Of a DNA stretch of 64,000 bases, positions 44,817 through 57,465 are shown piece by piece (the first letter of the stretch is position 1; every line of letters starts with the position of its first letter). This stretch comes from Hyperoodon ampullatus. Taxonomy: Eukaryota > Chordata > Mammalia > Artiodactyla > Ziphiidae. Both the position numbers and the translations under genes were made by a program. The stretch lies in NCBI GenBank assembly GCA_949752795.1, contig OX457063.1, forward strand, positions 69,339,783 to 69,403,782. The letters run 5' to 3'. Under the pieces are notes generated by a model. The model was not told the origin of the DNA. It saw only the letters and a list, made by a program, of their open reading frames with translations, and made no database searches.

Positions 44817-46199
44817 TCTGGGCATCTTTGAATTTAGTTGTAGCTCTAAATGAGATGCTCCTTAGTTTTCCGAAATAAAGTATCCAGTTGAGAAGGGGAC
44901 CATATTCTAGGCAAGTATCTTAAGGTGATTATTTAAAGCATGCTTCATTTTTTTAAAAAAAGGATTTTATTTGTGTAGTTTCAAAACATAAGAGCTGGAG
45001 ACACCTTGGCATATTCAGGATTTATTTTACTGTCTTGTCACAAAGAGAGGAGACAATAGTGGGTGATTCACTAATTGCTTCCTATTTATTACATTTCTGT
45101 AGGGTTGTAAGTTCAACATTACTTGCTGGGTTATAATTTAATGAACCTGAAAAGTCTCTCTGTCTTACTCAGGTCCAGGTTACTACTTACAAAAGCCATG
45201 TGCCTGATTGGCAAATAAGACATGGAGGTGCTTGCCATGCAGTTAAATTACGGTCTCCTCACCTTGTGTGGCTTTCATTGTACAGTGATGTCTACTTGCT
45301 TACATTATGCCTTTGATATTTCATTTTATTGAGTTTGTTTGCATCCCTGTTAATCCTCAAAATTTGTAGGTTTAGGAAGGCTGATAGGTGAAGAAGGTAG
45401 AAGTTCGTTTGTGCAAACACTGAATGCTGATTGTCTAAGCCACTGAGACATGTAATTTACCTTCCATGACTGGACATGTACATAGTTAACATGAAAGCAT
45501 TTCTCTCTTTCCCTAGGCAAGCACGTGGCGTCAGAGTTAGTGTGAAAGAATGCAAGGATGTGGAACCTCAAGTTTCTTAATGCTTCTGTGTTCCTTTGAA
45601 CATTGCCATTGCCCACCCCCCCTTTTTTCAGATGGGAGAAGAAGCTTATTTTCTAGGGACACTGTAAAAATCAATAATAAAAACTTCATGATGATAGGGC
45701 ATTTACAACAAATGCTGGACTGTTGGTTATTTATATGCATCTCTTTGGGTCCTTTTGATTTTTGTAGTTTTGTTCATTCTTTTCTCCATATTATGAGTAA
45801 GAAATAGAGCATGAAGCCTTAGGAGAAGGGTGGATAGAGAAACATTAGAAGTTCAGTACAGGCATTTGATTTGATTTAGTTAAGTTAGGTGACTAAAGAT
45901 GTTTTGTGAATATATAGTTATGGCCTTAACATGCCTTCAGATGATATGAGCTTTTATTAGCATTAGGATGGACTTTATTGATTGAAGTGGATTTTCAGAA
46001 GTAATGTCCAGCATCTATTGATACCATAAAGAGGATGGCTAGTAAATGATAGGACCTGTGTTGGTCACCTAGGAATGAGGCGTTCTGTGCAGACAAGAGC
46101 TGATCAAAAAGTAACACAGGTCACTTTGAACGATTGGAAAGGACAAAATTAAAAATCATTTAAAAACACAAGATGCTGTCCTTCATTTCGTGAGGGTTG

Positions 46200-46590
46200 A
46201 GTTGAAAAGTATATTAGGATTCTTGCTGTGTGACACATTAGACAAAGCCTAAAGGCTTAAAACAATAGTAAACATGGATAATCTAAGTTTCTGTGGGTCA
46301 GGAATTTGGGTGCTTCTGCCTCAGGGCCTCTTATGAGGTGGTAATCCTATGAAGGGGCTGCCAGCATATGAAGGCTTGGTTGGGGCTGGGGGATTTGCTT
46401 GAAAGGTGTCTCAATGACGTGGTTGGTAAGTTGCTGCTGGCTGTTGCCAGGAGGCGTCAGTGCTTCTCAGTGGAGAAGCACTTCTGTTGACTGCTCGCCA
46501 TTGGGGACAACATGGCAGTTGAATTTCCTCAGAGCAAGTAAGCAGTCTGAGACACTTGGAAAGTGCAATATTTTTGATTCCCTAGCCTTG
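46200..46590. repeat. Ancient mammalian interspersed repeat, family uncertain
   Basis: GGCTTAAAACAATAGTAAAC, TTTCTGTGGGTCAGGAATTT, CTGCCTCAGGGCCTCTTATG and ACAACATGGCAGTTGAATTT are phrases of a common old mammalian repeat that I recognise but cannot name with certainty (possibly a non-autonomous DNA element). Confidence 0.5.
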
Positions 46591-47779
46591 AAATTTCCTA
46601 CACTACCACTTCTGTGGTATCCCATTGGTAACACAAGTCAGCCCTATTCATTGTGGGTGGTAACTGTACCAAGAGGCTGGGATCATAGGGGCTATCTTGG
46701 AGCCTGACTTCCACAGGACGTTTGATTTTTTTTTTTTTTTCTTAAATCTTAGATGCCTTTTTCCTTCTAATGGTGAGTCAATAACACTAACTTAGAGCTT
46801 CTCTAAGCTCACACATGGAGTGGAGTATTTGGCAGACGAGTTCTCAGTTCAGTGGGGGGAAATCATACACCTCAGGGTAAGGATTTTCCTGTGGCTAATG
46901 AAAGTATTTCAGGTAATACAAAGGCATGTACTTGTTAGCACACGTGACTAGCCTATTAAATTTTTGAGCCTTAAGGTGACTCTGTAGGGATGAACTGTAG
47001 TTAGAGGTCCACCAGTGGACAGTCTAATTTAGTATTTGAGGCAGATTTATGGTTTATAATGTCTTCATTACATGGGCGATTTTTGTGGAAATTTGGTTAG
47101 TTGCCTGCCCTCAGATAGCGGAAATAAATTCTTACAGCTACCCATTGTGAATTGATAGTTATTCTCTTTATAGTTAGTTGGAGCTTTTGGTTTATTTTTA
47201 GATTTCTAGTTTGGCATAGGGTCCTATGGGAGAAAGTTTATTACCACATCTGACAAAGGACCTGTGTTGGTAATGAGTCTCATCTCACTGATTTATTTTT
47301 GGGGTGCCTTCTACATGTTAGTGACGTTTTCATTGAATTGTGCTCACTCAGTTGATAAAGATCTTGAATTCATCCATTGTGCTCTAACCTTGGCAAGGTT
47401 TTTATGGCTGACCTTGCACTTTTGAGAACTTCTTTCCAGTTTCCTCTGGGCAGCTTGAACTGTGGCCATTTAATACCAATTAAATGCAAGGGCTGTTCCT
47501 CTCAATGGATTGTGATTAATTACAGCCCATATTCCAGTCATCTGAGACAGAGCTGCTTCCTCTAGTTTCATTGAAGACTGTTTAGCTCCCTTTTCGGTGG
47601 TTGTTGGCTGATAAAATCTGAGAAAGAGGCAAATGCTCATTTGAGGATAGGAGGGGTATTTTGATCTCGAGGAGAGGTGTCTGGGGATTGGAAGACGTGA
47701 GCTCTGTTCTTACCTTACTGCGAGTGTCTTTGGGCTGGGTTGGGCATACACGGGAACATGGTAAGGTCAAATAGCCCTG

Positions 47780-47945
47780 AACCTGACTCAGGGGTCAGGG
47801 TTCTAGTTCCAGCCTTGACACTAACTGATTGTGTGGGTTGGAATGAATCATTTCATCTCTCTCTGCATAACTGTTCTGATCCATAAAATAAAGAGTTTAA
47901 ACTAAGTTATCTTTATCACCCCTCTGCTGCTAAAATTCTGTTAAA
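47780..47945 (+). repeat. MIR-family SINE relic
   Basis: GGTTCTAGTTCCAGCCTTGA with CACTAACTGATTGTGTGGGT, and TAAACTAAGTTATCTTTATC with CTAAAATTCTG at the end, follow the order of a MIR-type element with the long 3' form. Confidence 0.6.
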
Positions 47946-49018
47946 AATGGGCTATTCTCCTCATGGGTGATATGAAATGTTACAAGACTAATCAAGTTCT
48001 TCAACTTGAGGTTTGAAGGTTCAACTTAGGTTTTGAGAATCAGTCTTTTAAAAGAAGTTCTTTGGGCATTTAATGGTGATGGGAGAAATCTGGTCCCTCA
48101 TGACAGGTATAATTAATTAATGCAAGATTTTCTCCATGAACAGTTTAGGAGAGTTTGACTATGTGCCAAAATGTGGATGGAAGGGTAGAATTGGGTTTGG
48201 TGTTTCCGAAGCACTTTAGCTCAGTGGGACTTAAAAGAAATCCTTAGATGGAGATGATTATTTTTAACTCTTAGAAATCTGGGATATGGGAGTCCAACCT
48301 AATTTATGAAGCATGATTAATCCCTATAGTATATTTTTGGACTAAAAATCAGGACATATGATTGAATGAGGATTTTCTGGGTTTGAGAAGTAGACTAGGA
48401 GGTGTTCTTTGCCTACAAAATTATAGAATTTCCTTGATGTTGTGATTGGTTATGTGGACAGTGGGAACGAATATTTGAAACAATGGTTAATCTATATTAA
48501 CCATGATTGTGGACGTATAGAGGCTTTGCTTCTAGGTACTTTTTCCCTTTGGGGTGATGTTCAGGGTAGAAAACATCTCAATTATGTATGTAATAGTCAT
48601 TAAATACCTCTTGAATGAAGAGACTTAGTAACTGGTTTAGCATTTAAAGAGACAGGCGGCAAAGGGGAATCCTTCCCCTAAATTCTGAAGACTGGAATGA
48701 AGGACTAACCTCTTTGAGGCTGGGGCATTGTATTTTCCAAGTCCTGAAGGAGAGATTAACTATCCTGTTTGGCATATGGGTGAGGGTCTTGGTCATCAGG
48801 GCCAGGTAATATTTTTGCTACAAATATGTGGATGAAAATCATTTATTGTCGTCTTTAGCACTCTGACATTCTTGATCAGATAGTACCTTGACAGTTGCAG
48901 AAAACTGAGTGCTGATCTTCTGTCAGTTGTAAATATGTGAGTTTAGAAGACAGTGTTGTATCAGTGGGTTATTTCAGCCAAGGTTTTTGTAAAAGAGGTA
49001 GATAATGGCAAAGTCTTT

Positions 49019-49233
49019 TTTTTTTTTTTTTTTTTTTTTTTGCGGTACGCGGGCCTCTCACTGCTGTGGCCTCTCCCGTTGCGGAGCACAGGCTCCGGAC
49101 GCGCAGGCTCAGCGGCCATGGCTCACGGGCCCAGCCGCTCCGCGGCATATGGGATCCTCCCAGACTGGGGCACGAACCTATGTCCCCTGCATCGGCAGGC
49201 AGACTCTCAACCACTGCGCCACCAGGGAGGCCC
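49019..49233 (-). mobile_element. CHR-1-type SINE (antisense to FMNL2)
   Basis: A minus-strand copy with a T-run of over 20 bases. Perfect 15-bp target-site duplication AATGGCAAAGTCTTT at 49004-49018 and 49234-49248. Confidence 0.95.
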
Positions 49234-49744
49234 AATGGCAAAGTCTTTAATGGCTTTACATTTATTCAGGCCTAATTCAGAATATTTAATAACTACAGAC
49301 ACAGACCAGAGGGGGGGACTGTGAAAATATGCTTTACAATTGATTTTCTATGGGAACCCCATCACTGCCATTTGTTGAAACCCACTTTCCTTCCATTTGA
49401 ATATGGTTTTAGATAAGGTAGTTTGCTGCCACATCATCTTCTCTTGGGCCTGCGATCCCACGTGCTAATTATTTTCCTTTGCACTCAGATTCATTCTCCA
49501 TTTGCTCTGTGCACCCCTCCTCCCCACCTGGTTCACCTTTACAGACTATATCATAGGGTCGCTTGCTCTCACGACCAGTCGGCTTTAGCCAGTGGAAGTC
49601 AGAGAGCAGGAGTGAGTTACCAGCATTTATTCTGCTCCACTCCCTGCTAGGCTATTCTGCCTTTATGCCTTGAGGTGGTCACCACTCTTCACTGTCGGTA
49701 TAGAACTGGAATTACAGTTTTTCATTGGTGGATGTGAGATGTTA

Positions 49745-49805
49745 TTACAGTTTTATATAATATATAACTGTATATATATTTATCAGTACATATATATTTA
49801 TATTG
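49745..49805. repeat. AT-rich (TA)n-like low-complexity tract
   Basis: Interspersed TATATA and ATATTTAT units without a strict period. No gene. Confidence 0.7.
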
Positions 49806-50059
49806 TTTCTCCAATATGTTAAGTCCCCGGAGGACTGAGTTTTATTACTTTCTAGTGCCCAAGAATACTGCTACCTATTTTTGTTACAGAAACTTCTCAT
49901 GGAGGAAGAGCTTTGAGATCTTGTCTGTTTGCAGTTAATGAAAAAGCAGTAAACTAGGTCTGGAGGCCTGACAGTTGGGGTCCTGTCCGCTATTCACTGC
50001 TGACAAGCAATAACTCTTCAGACTCTGAAGGAATGGACAGAGGCACTGGGGCAGGACCC

Positions 50060-50180
50060 CACATAACCCTAAATGCTCTCCCCTGAAGATAGGGGGTTAT
50101 GAGGATTAAGTTATATAAGAGTGTGTGTGTGCTTAGAACGGGACTTGGCACACGGCAAGTCCTCAGTGACTGATTATGAT
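50060..50180 (+). repeat. MIR SINE 3' relic
   Basis: GTTATGAGGATTAAGTTATA, GCTTAGAACGGGACTTGGCA and CACGGCAAGTCCTCAGTGAC are the MIR 3' end in direct order. Confidence 0.65.
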
Positions 50181-50550
50181 CCAGTCTAATCCATTCATAT
50201 TATTTCAGATGAAAAAACGGTAGCTGGGAATGTCGAGTTTAATTTGGACAAGGTCTTTCTGACACCTCTTTTTTTGGTATTCCACTCTGTGTGGGTCATC
50301 TAAATTCATGTACACCTGGGGCTTAGTTTCCTTGTCCATCAGTTGGAGATGATCTCGGCTCTTTTTTGACTTCTGTGTCTTTAAGCGTTCAGTGAAAGAC
50401 ACTTTGTGAAGTCTTTAGCTGAATTTAGGGGAGACTTCTTGAAAATATCACCATTTGGCTTTCTCATTTTAATTAACAGTTTAAACACACCTGGGCTGGG
50501 TTATATCCCATGTAGCTCCCGTTATTGCTTTGTTATGATTATCTTAGGAG

Positions 50551-51077
50551 TTTTTTAAAAATAACTTTATTGAGATATAATCCACATACCATAAAATTTA
50601 CTCTTTTAAAATATAGAATTAAGGGGTTTTTAGTATATTCAGAGTTGTGCAACCATCACCGGTAATTAATGTTAGAGCATTTTTATTGCTGTGAAGAAAT
50701 CCCTTACCGGCTGGCAGTCATTCCCTACGCCCCACCCCACCCCAGCCCCTAGCAACTACTCTTCTACTTTGTCTTTATCAATGTACTTATTTTGATATTT
50801 CATATAAATAGAATCACATAGTTTGTGGCCCTTTGTGACTTGGCTTCTTCCAACAAGCATGATGTTTTTAAGGTTTGTCCATGTTGTAGTGTGTTATCAG
50901 TATTTCATCCCCTTTTAATAGCTGCATAATATTCCATTGTATAGCTATACCCCATTTTCTTTATCCATTCATCAGCGATGGACATTTGAGTTGTTCCTAC
51001 TTTTTGGCTATTATGAATGATGCTGCTATGAACATTCATGTATATGTTTTTGTGTGGACATATGTTTTCTTGGGAAC
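50551..51077 (-). mobile_element. Old L1M 3' end fragment (antisense to FMNL2)
   Basis: In inverted order it has the tail-proximal 3'UTR (AAATAACTTTATTGAGATAT; CATACCATAAAATTTACTCT; GTTGTGCAACCATCACC) and then the end of ORF2 (CATAATATTCCATTGTATAG; TTCTTTATCCATTCATCAGC). No open frame remains. Confidence 0.88.
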
Positions 51078-51689
51078 TTTTCTTGCTTTCTTTCTATCTG
51101 AGGCTTCCAGGGCTTGGATGCTTTAAGCTCTGCATGTATCTCTGGTACTGTCAGAGGAGAGGGGAGGGTCTCTCTGAAGTCAAAAAGATCTGCCCTTGGG
51201 AATTCTACTAGGGGTCAGATAGGACTTGAGGAAAGAGCTTTGAGCCTGGGCGTCTGAGGAATGGAGAGCTCAGGCACAGGTGCAGTGTGGCCTTAGGTGA
51301 TCAACCTGCCAGCTGCCTTATCTGGAGGGGAAGAGTGATATTACTATTGAAAGCAATGACCTCCTCCAGACACTAGTGGGGATTAATGAGTAGATATTGG
51401 CTGTGCTAAGCTCTTCCTTTGACTTCTCTCCATCTCAGAGGCAGCCCTGCTAAAGAGCCGAAAGTAGTAAGGTCTGTAACAAAGGTGGACAGATGCAACT
51501 TCTCATTGCTTTCTTGGGAATGGGGGGTTACCTTGTGCTTGGTTGGATAGGACACCAGTTAATGTCCAGCATTCTAGGTGGAGAGTATTGGATGTTGGAA
51601 ACTTTAGAGGCATGTGAGCAACAATTTCAATGAAAGTCTGAGGGTCAGAGGACTGTTAGAGACCTTGAGAAGGAAGCAGTATGGTGGTG

Positions 51690-51875
51690 TGGAAATAACG
51701 TGCCCTTGGGAGCTGCATAGATCTGAGTTGGAATCATGCTTTTGACAATCTCTCTAGAGTTAATTAATCAGAGTGGTGATGACTACTTGTTAGAATTGTG
51801 GCAAGGATGAAATAAGACAGTGACTGTAAAGAACTGTCGTAGTGGCTGACACAATAGTTGATTTGTAAATGTAAA
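51690..51875 (+). repeat. MIR SINE relic
   Basis: GGGAGCTGCATAGATCTGAG, TTGGCAAGGATGAAATAAGA-like and GTAGTGGCTGACACAATAGT phrases in direct MIR order; diverged. Confidence 0.55.
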
Positions 51876-52159
51876 TTAATTTCCTTTTTCATCTGGTCCA
51901 TTGCTGAGCTTTTAGGCAAACTGTCTTCTTGAGAGAGATTGGGGTGGAGGGCCAGCCTAGCTTGTAACTGTTAGACTTCATCTGACCTTGGACGAGACTT
52001 TAGTTCCCTTCACTAGATCTTGCAGGTCTACGTTAGTATTAAAATTCTTAGATAGGCTTCTGGTATTATTTTTAGACTTTGTAGGAGTGAATTTATGCTG
52101 TTTAAAAAAGAGTTCTTGTTGAAATTTAATGCACTTTTCATCTTCTGTACTGTTTTCTC

Positions 52160-52345
52160 TGCACCACATGTGGCTATTTAAATGTAAATTAATTAAACAT
52201 AAATAAAACTGAAAATTCAGTTTCTCAACTACACTAGCCATATTTCAAGTACCTAAGTGCTACATATGTCTAGTAGCTACCATATTGGACAGTGCAGATA
52301 TAGAACACTTCCATCATCACAGAAAGTTCTGTTGCTCAGGCCTGT
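52160..52345. repeat. hAT-type (MER) DNA transposon relic
   Basis: TGGCTATTTAAATGTAAATT, CTAGCCATATTTCAAGTACC, TAGTAGCTACCATATTGGAC and AACACTTCCATCATCACAGA with AAAGTTCTGTTG form the well-known inner and terminal part of a non-autonomous hAT element. I am not certain of the exact MER name. Confidence 0.65.
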
Positions 52346-54084
52346 TCTTATTCTGTAGAGTAAGAAGTGGGAACTTCAATAAAACCTCATTCTTATATTT
52401 GTTTGTCTCAACCTGTGGCTAGAACTCTCTCATCCCCTCACTTTGGATTGCCAGAATGATTGATACCTGCAGTAATGACCCACAATCCTGTTTTTGTTCA
52501 GACACGTTTCTCAAGTCTCCTCAAAGTTTCAAACTTAAAGCTACAAGATACATTTAGCCCATATTTACCCTGTAAACAATCTCACCAGCTCTCCAGACCT
52601 CCACCAAGTCATAGGGATTGATTTGCTTTTGGGTGAAAGTTTGTACGCAAGCATCTTTTCAAGTAGGATCATTTAAAAAGAATGTATTTGAATTGGGTTT
52701 GCTGTGAGTAGTATTTAACACTTTACTATCTTTTTGCATTTGTGGAAACATCTAAACTAACATGATACATCATTTTCAGAATTCCAGTGTTTTTCTTAGT
52801 TCTGGAATAACTGTATACCCGTATCCTAATGTGGGCTTATAAATCTGTCAGGCTGGTCACATTTGGATGTAAGTAACTAGATATTTGTAACATGTATTTG
52901 ATTTCATGTTTAACCTACTCTTCTGTTTTTCTTTTCTATTTCCTTTTCAGCACCGGCTTAGTAATTAGAACACCTCATGTTTGTTCTATTCCACTATCCC
53001 AAATCCCTTTCTTGCTTTCTTATTTATTAAGCATTGTCTGTGTGAATTGCTGAAGATGCAAAAATGATCCCAATATGGTTTCTGTTCTGGAGGGGCTCCC
53101 AGTCCCCTCATGTGTGAAGTGGGGACAATAATGCATGGTCTGACTGCCTTTTGCTTTGTCAGTGGATATACTGGAAACTTAAACGTGAGATGCCGTAGAC
53201 TGCTTATGGTTACACAAACATCATCTGTTATCGGCAGGATAGGTGGAAATGTGGGCTATTAATGAGAGTCTTCATGGAGTGGGTTTTCTGGAGAGAGGTG
53301 TGCCTTGGAGCAAGTGAGGGAGGAGAACCTATTCCTGGTGTGAGGGATGACTAGGGAAGGATGGAGTGGAACAGCCATGAAGCAAAGCCTGGGCAGGGGA
53401 AAGGAGGTGAAACCCAGCCGTCTGTCCTGCTGTCTGTGTGTTTTCTTTGGCTCTAGTGTAGGAGAAATGGAAACTGAGGTCAGCAGAGTGATGTTGAGTC
53501 CTGGGGATGAGGAAGGGAGATTTGTTTAGAGACTGATATTTTAAAGGTCTATGCAGTGAAACCATGCACTAGACATGAGCCATTTAAGTCAGAAGCCAGT
53601 CTCCTGCTTCAGGGCAGGTGCTGGGATGTGGGAGCTAGGACAGTTATAGCACTGCCTTGATTTATCCCACAAACCATTATCAGTGCCATGTTAATGACCT
53701 CTGTGACTGTTGGATAGTCTATTTGCAATAACTTCATTTAAAACTAAGAATATCTGTGGTGAGGCATATATATTTCCAAATTACTTGTTTTACTGGTCTC
53801 AGAGTTAGGTATCTGGGCCCTCTTGATATGATCAGTATAGATCAGTGCATAAGGGAAGTTCATGTCAGGATATGGTTAATAAGTCCATTATTTGTTTCTT
53901 TAGCTCTACATCCTTTAATTTTGCTTTTAAACTTGTATCTAGTATTTTTAAGGTGTTAACATGTCATTTTAAACTTAGTTTTCCTTTTAAAACCCAGATA
54001 TTTTGACAACCTGCTAAAAATGCAGTAATGCTAGAAGGGAATGCTTTGCATCAGGTTTAAAAAATATTAGTCTGTTCCCAGGAC

Positions 54085-54130
54085 CGTGTGTATGTGTGCA
54101 TGCGTGCGCGAATGCATGCACGCACATGCC
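54085..54130 (+). repeat. Alternating purine-pyrimidine tract
   Basis: CGTGTGTATGTGTGCATGCG continuing to TGCGCGAATGCATGCACGCA is an almost continuous alternation of purines and pyrimidines, a sequence type able to adopt Z-DNA. Confidence 0.75.
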
Positions 54131-54544
54131 ATATTCCGAGCTTTGCGTTGGTAAGTGGAATGCTAGGAACACTGACTGGAAAGAGAAGTCTTAAATATTT
54201 GGGAGGATGACGATATTATTATGTGTTCTGAGTTGACAATTTTTAGTTGACTCTCTTCAATAGATAATAGGGCACACGAATGTGGGGAGTGATACAGAAC
54301 TGATATAAAGGCATTTGTTTGAAAGACTTAATCCCTTACCTGATCAAGTTGATTATTTCTCTTAGCTGTTATAGGCACAGAAAAAAGTAATAAAATCTGT
54401 AAAAATGGAGAGGTGGGTGAGATTTCAGTAGCTTTATGAATGTGTGTCTGCAAATACGTAAACTAGAAATAGATGCAGCCTAGATGTGGACAAAGGGGGA
54501 ATTTAAAAAATGCCTCTGCTGTTCCTGTTTGAACATGGACCTAG

Positions 54545-54732
54545 TTAGTTGGCACTAGTCACTCCGTATTTGCTGTTTTTATAGCACTCATTGCCTTGTA
54601 ATTATTGTAGCCGTCTCCTGGGCTTTGAGCATCCAAGAATAAGATCAGTTCATCTTTGTATCCCTAACATCTCGCACGGTGCCTGGCACCTAGAAGGCAT
54701 TCAGTAACTGTGGATTGAATGAATGAACCATT
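54545..54732 (+). repeat. L2 LINE 3'-end relic
   Basis: CTTTGTATCCCTAACATCTC, GCACGGTGCCTGGCACCTAG and GTGGATTGAATGAATGAA are the direct L2 3' end. Confidence 0.78.
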
Positions 54733-55049
54733 TGTACGTGCAGAATCAGATCCCTGTGTTTGAGCCAAAGGAGCCCATTGTCAACCTTGGCAGCACACTG
54801 CTGGGAAAGCGTTTTGCTTGTGCAGCCATCTAGCAGCAGAGGTCTTTCGTAAAAAGTGAAAACACCTTCGAATGAGTTATCTCTTTCTGATCTTTATTAA
54901 GACAGCAATATTGTATCCACACTCTCCTAATTGTGTGTAGTAACTTCTCAGAAGTTTATGAGGTGCTTGTAACCTTAAAAGTTTTCACAATCCTGGCAGG
55001 GAGAAGTTGGAGTAAGGTTGAAGTAATGGCTCATTCTTCCTTCCGCAGC

Positions 55050-55195
55050 CTGGGCTCTCCCACCTGTGCACCTTTGCTCAAGTGTTCCCTCTTAGCTGGA
55101 ATGCCTGTCCTCTCTTGCCTTCCCTTTGACTGTCTCCTAGTAGATTACTCTCGGGGTTATAGCCATCCTAGGCTGAGCTCATATCTAACTTGTGC
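55050..55195 (+). repeat. L2 LINE relic
   Basis: GTGCACCTTTGCTCAAGTGT followed by TCCCTCTTAGCTGGAATGCC is a characteristic L2 segment. Confidence 0.6.
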
Positions 55196-55209
55196 AAAAA
55201 AGACTGTCT

Positions 55210-56250
55210 TTTATTTTTATTTTTTATTGAAGTATAGTTGGTTTACAGCATTGTGTTAGTTTCAAGTGTACAGCAAAGTGATTCAGTTATACACACACAT
55301 ATTTTTTCAGATTCTTTTTCATTATAGATTATTTCAAGATAATGGATATAGTTCCCTGTGCTCTATAGTAAATTCTTATTTATCTATTTTATATATATTA
55401 GTGTGTATCTGTTAATTCCACACTCCTAATTTATCCCTTCCCCCTTCCCCTTTAGTAGCCATAAGTTGTTTTCTATGTCTGTGAGTCTGTTTCTGTTTTG
55501 TAAATAAATTCATTTGTATTTTTTAGATTCTGCATATCATTGATATCATATATTTGTCTCTTACTGTCTCACTAACTTACTTAGTATGATAATCTCTAGG
55601 TCCATCCATGTTGCTGCAAGTGACATTATTTCATTCTTTTTTATGGCTGAGTAATATTCCATTGTATATATACCACATCTTCTTTATCCATTCATCTGTC
55701 GATGGACATTTAGGTTGTTTCCATGTCTTGGCTATTGTAAATAGTGCTGCAGTGAACATTTGGGTGCATGCATCTTTTCAAATTAGAGTTTATCTTTTCT
55801 GGATATATTTCCAGGAGTGGGATCATATAGTAACCCTATTTTTAGTTTCTTAAGGAACCTCCATACTGTTTTCCATAGTGGTTGTACCAATTTACATTTC
55901 CACCAACAGTGTAGGAGGGTTCCCTTTTCTCCACACCCTCTTCCAGCATTTATTATTTGTAGATTTTTTTAATGGTGGCCATTCTGACAGGTGTGAGGTG
56001 ATAACTCATGGTAGTTTTGATTTGCATTTCTCTAGTAATTAGTGACGTTGAACAACTTTTCATGTGCTTTTTGGCCATCTATATGTTTTCTTTGGAGAAG
56101 TGTCTGATTAGGTCTTTTGCCCATTTTTCGATTGGATTGTCTGGTTTTTGGTTTTTTTTTTTTTTGATATTGAGCTTTATGACCTGTTTGTATATCTTGG
56201 AAATTAAGCCCTTGTTGGTCTCATCATTTGCAAATATTTTCTCCCAGAGA
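55210..56250 (-). mobile_element. 5'-truncated L1 fragment (antisense to FMNL2)
   Basis: It starts with the inverted 3'UTR (TTTTTATTGAAGTATAGTTG; TCAAGTGTACAGCAAAGTGA) and runs back through the last third of ORF2. The minus-strand frame near 56297-56079 still reads a segment matching the ORF2 ISKIYKQ and [14 protein letters not shown] regions. It stops abruptly near 56250, so it is truncated. It is intermediate in age, with frameshifts and stops present. Confidence 0.88.
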
Positions 56251-56439
56251 AGACTATCTTTTAAATCACTGAGGGAAAAACTTTTTTGGTGCCCCATGTA
56301 ATCAATATAGTTGGTTTGCAGATGAACGTGTAGGTTAGTTTATATGGGGTCTGTTGCACTATGGGTAGTGTATAGTGTCTGTGGAAACATGCCAGTGTGA
56401 GAGCACGAAGGGTAGCAGCTATGAGGTGACATTGGCATC

Positions 56440-56597
56440 ATCAGTTAGTAATGGTGTGATTTAGGGTGCATTACTTAAACCGAGCCTCTGTTTTCTCACA
56501 AGCAAAATGGTAAAACTTAGCCTAAGTGGGAGAATGAACATGACGCTTAAGTATGGTTCTTAGTAGGTGCCTGATAAGTAGAGGTTCCTTCCGTTCC
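56440..56597 (+). repeat. MIR SINE relic
   Basis: GTGATTTAGGGTGCATTACT, AACCGAGCCTCTGTTTTCTC and TTCTTAGTAGGTGCCTGATA appear in direct MIR order. Confidence 0.6.
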
Positions 56598-57264
56598 CCT
56601 TGTTTCAAATGGTGTAAAATGAGCCTTATTTTGAAACCAGGGCTGCTAATCTCACCAAGTCTTGTCAACAGATACTGACTGCTACATACTTGTTGTTATG
56701 GTTTGGTAACATCTGACTTGTTTTCTGAATTGCTGTGGGATTTCTTTAAGTACCTGGGATTGATGTTACCTAAGATTATAGTTCACCAAAGACTGGTAGC
56801 CTGAGAAGCAGAAATGATCATGAGAGCAGGAGACTTTGCAGTCTCAGCCATGGTGCTTTTTCTAAATCTCAGGTCAGTGTCCAGGGCTCCTTGAAGGAGT
56901 TTCGTGACACGTGAACTCACATGAGTCCTTTGTGTTGTGCTTCTTCCAGAAGGGGCCGGATCTCCAGGGCTGCTCACTACGGGGGCAGCGCTGAGATGAG
57001 CTTCTTGTTTGAATATCTTTGTTCACAGCAGAGATCTTATTTGAAGTTCTTCTCTTTAGCAAAAAGGGCAGAATGGAAAATGGTTTAATATTCCTGCCCT
57101 TGGGGTTCCCGCTCTGCGTGTGGTCACAAGTCATGGCCTTTATTCTGGATTCTGAAATAGCAGTTGTTCTATTTTTGAAAATGCATGTCAGGGTTTTAGG
57201 AAAGTGAGAACTGTTTCTGTGAACTTCCTGATGGCTGTACTCAACACAGTTGTTGTGGGTTTTG

Positions 57265-57465
57265 TTTTTTTTTTGCGGTACGCGGGCCTCTCACTGCTGT
57301 GGCCTCTCCTGCTGCGGAGCACAGGCTCCGGACGCGCAGGCTCAGCGGCCATGGCTCACGGGCCTAGTCGCTCTGCGGCATGTGGGATCTTCCCGGACAG
57401 GGGCATGAACCTGTGTCCCCTGCATCGGCAGGCGGACTCTCAACCACTGCGCCACCAAGGAAGCC
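57265..57465 (-). mobile_element. CHR-1-type SINE (antisense to FMNL2)
   Basis: A minus-strand copy with a short T-run (about 10), ending in ACCAAGGAAGCC. The approximate target duplication is TGTGGGTTTT (57254) against TGTGGTATTT (57466). The short tail and mutations suggest it is older than the copies at 42.4, 44.6 and 49.0 kb. Confidence 0.92.
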
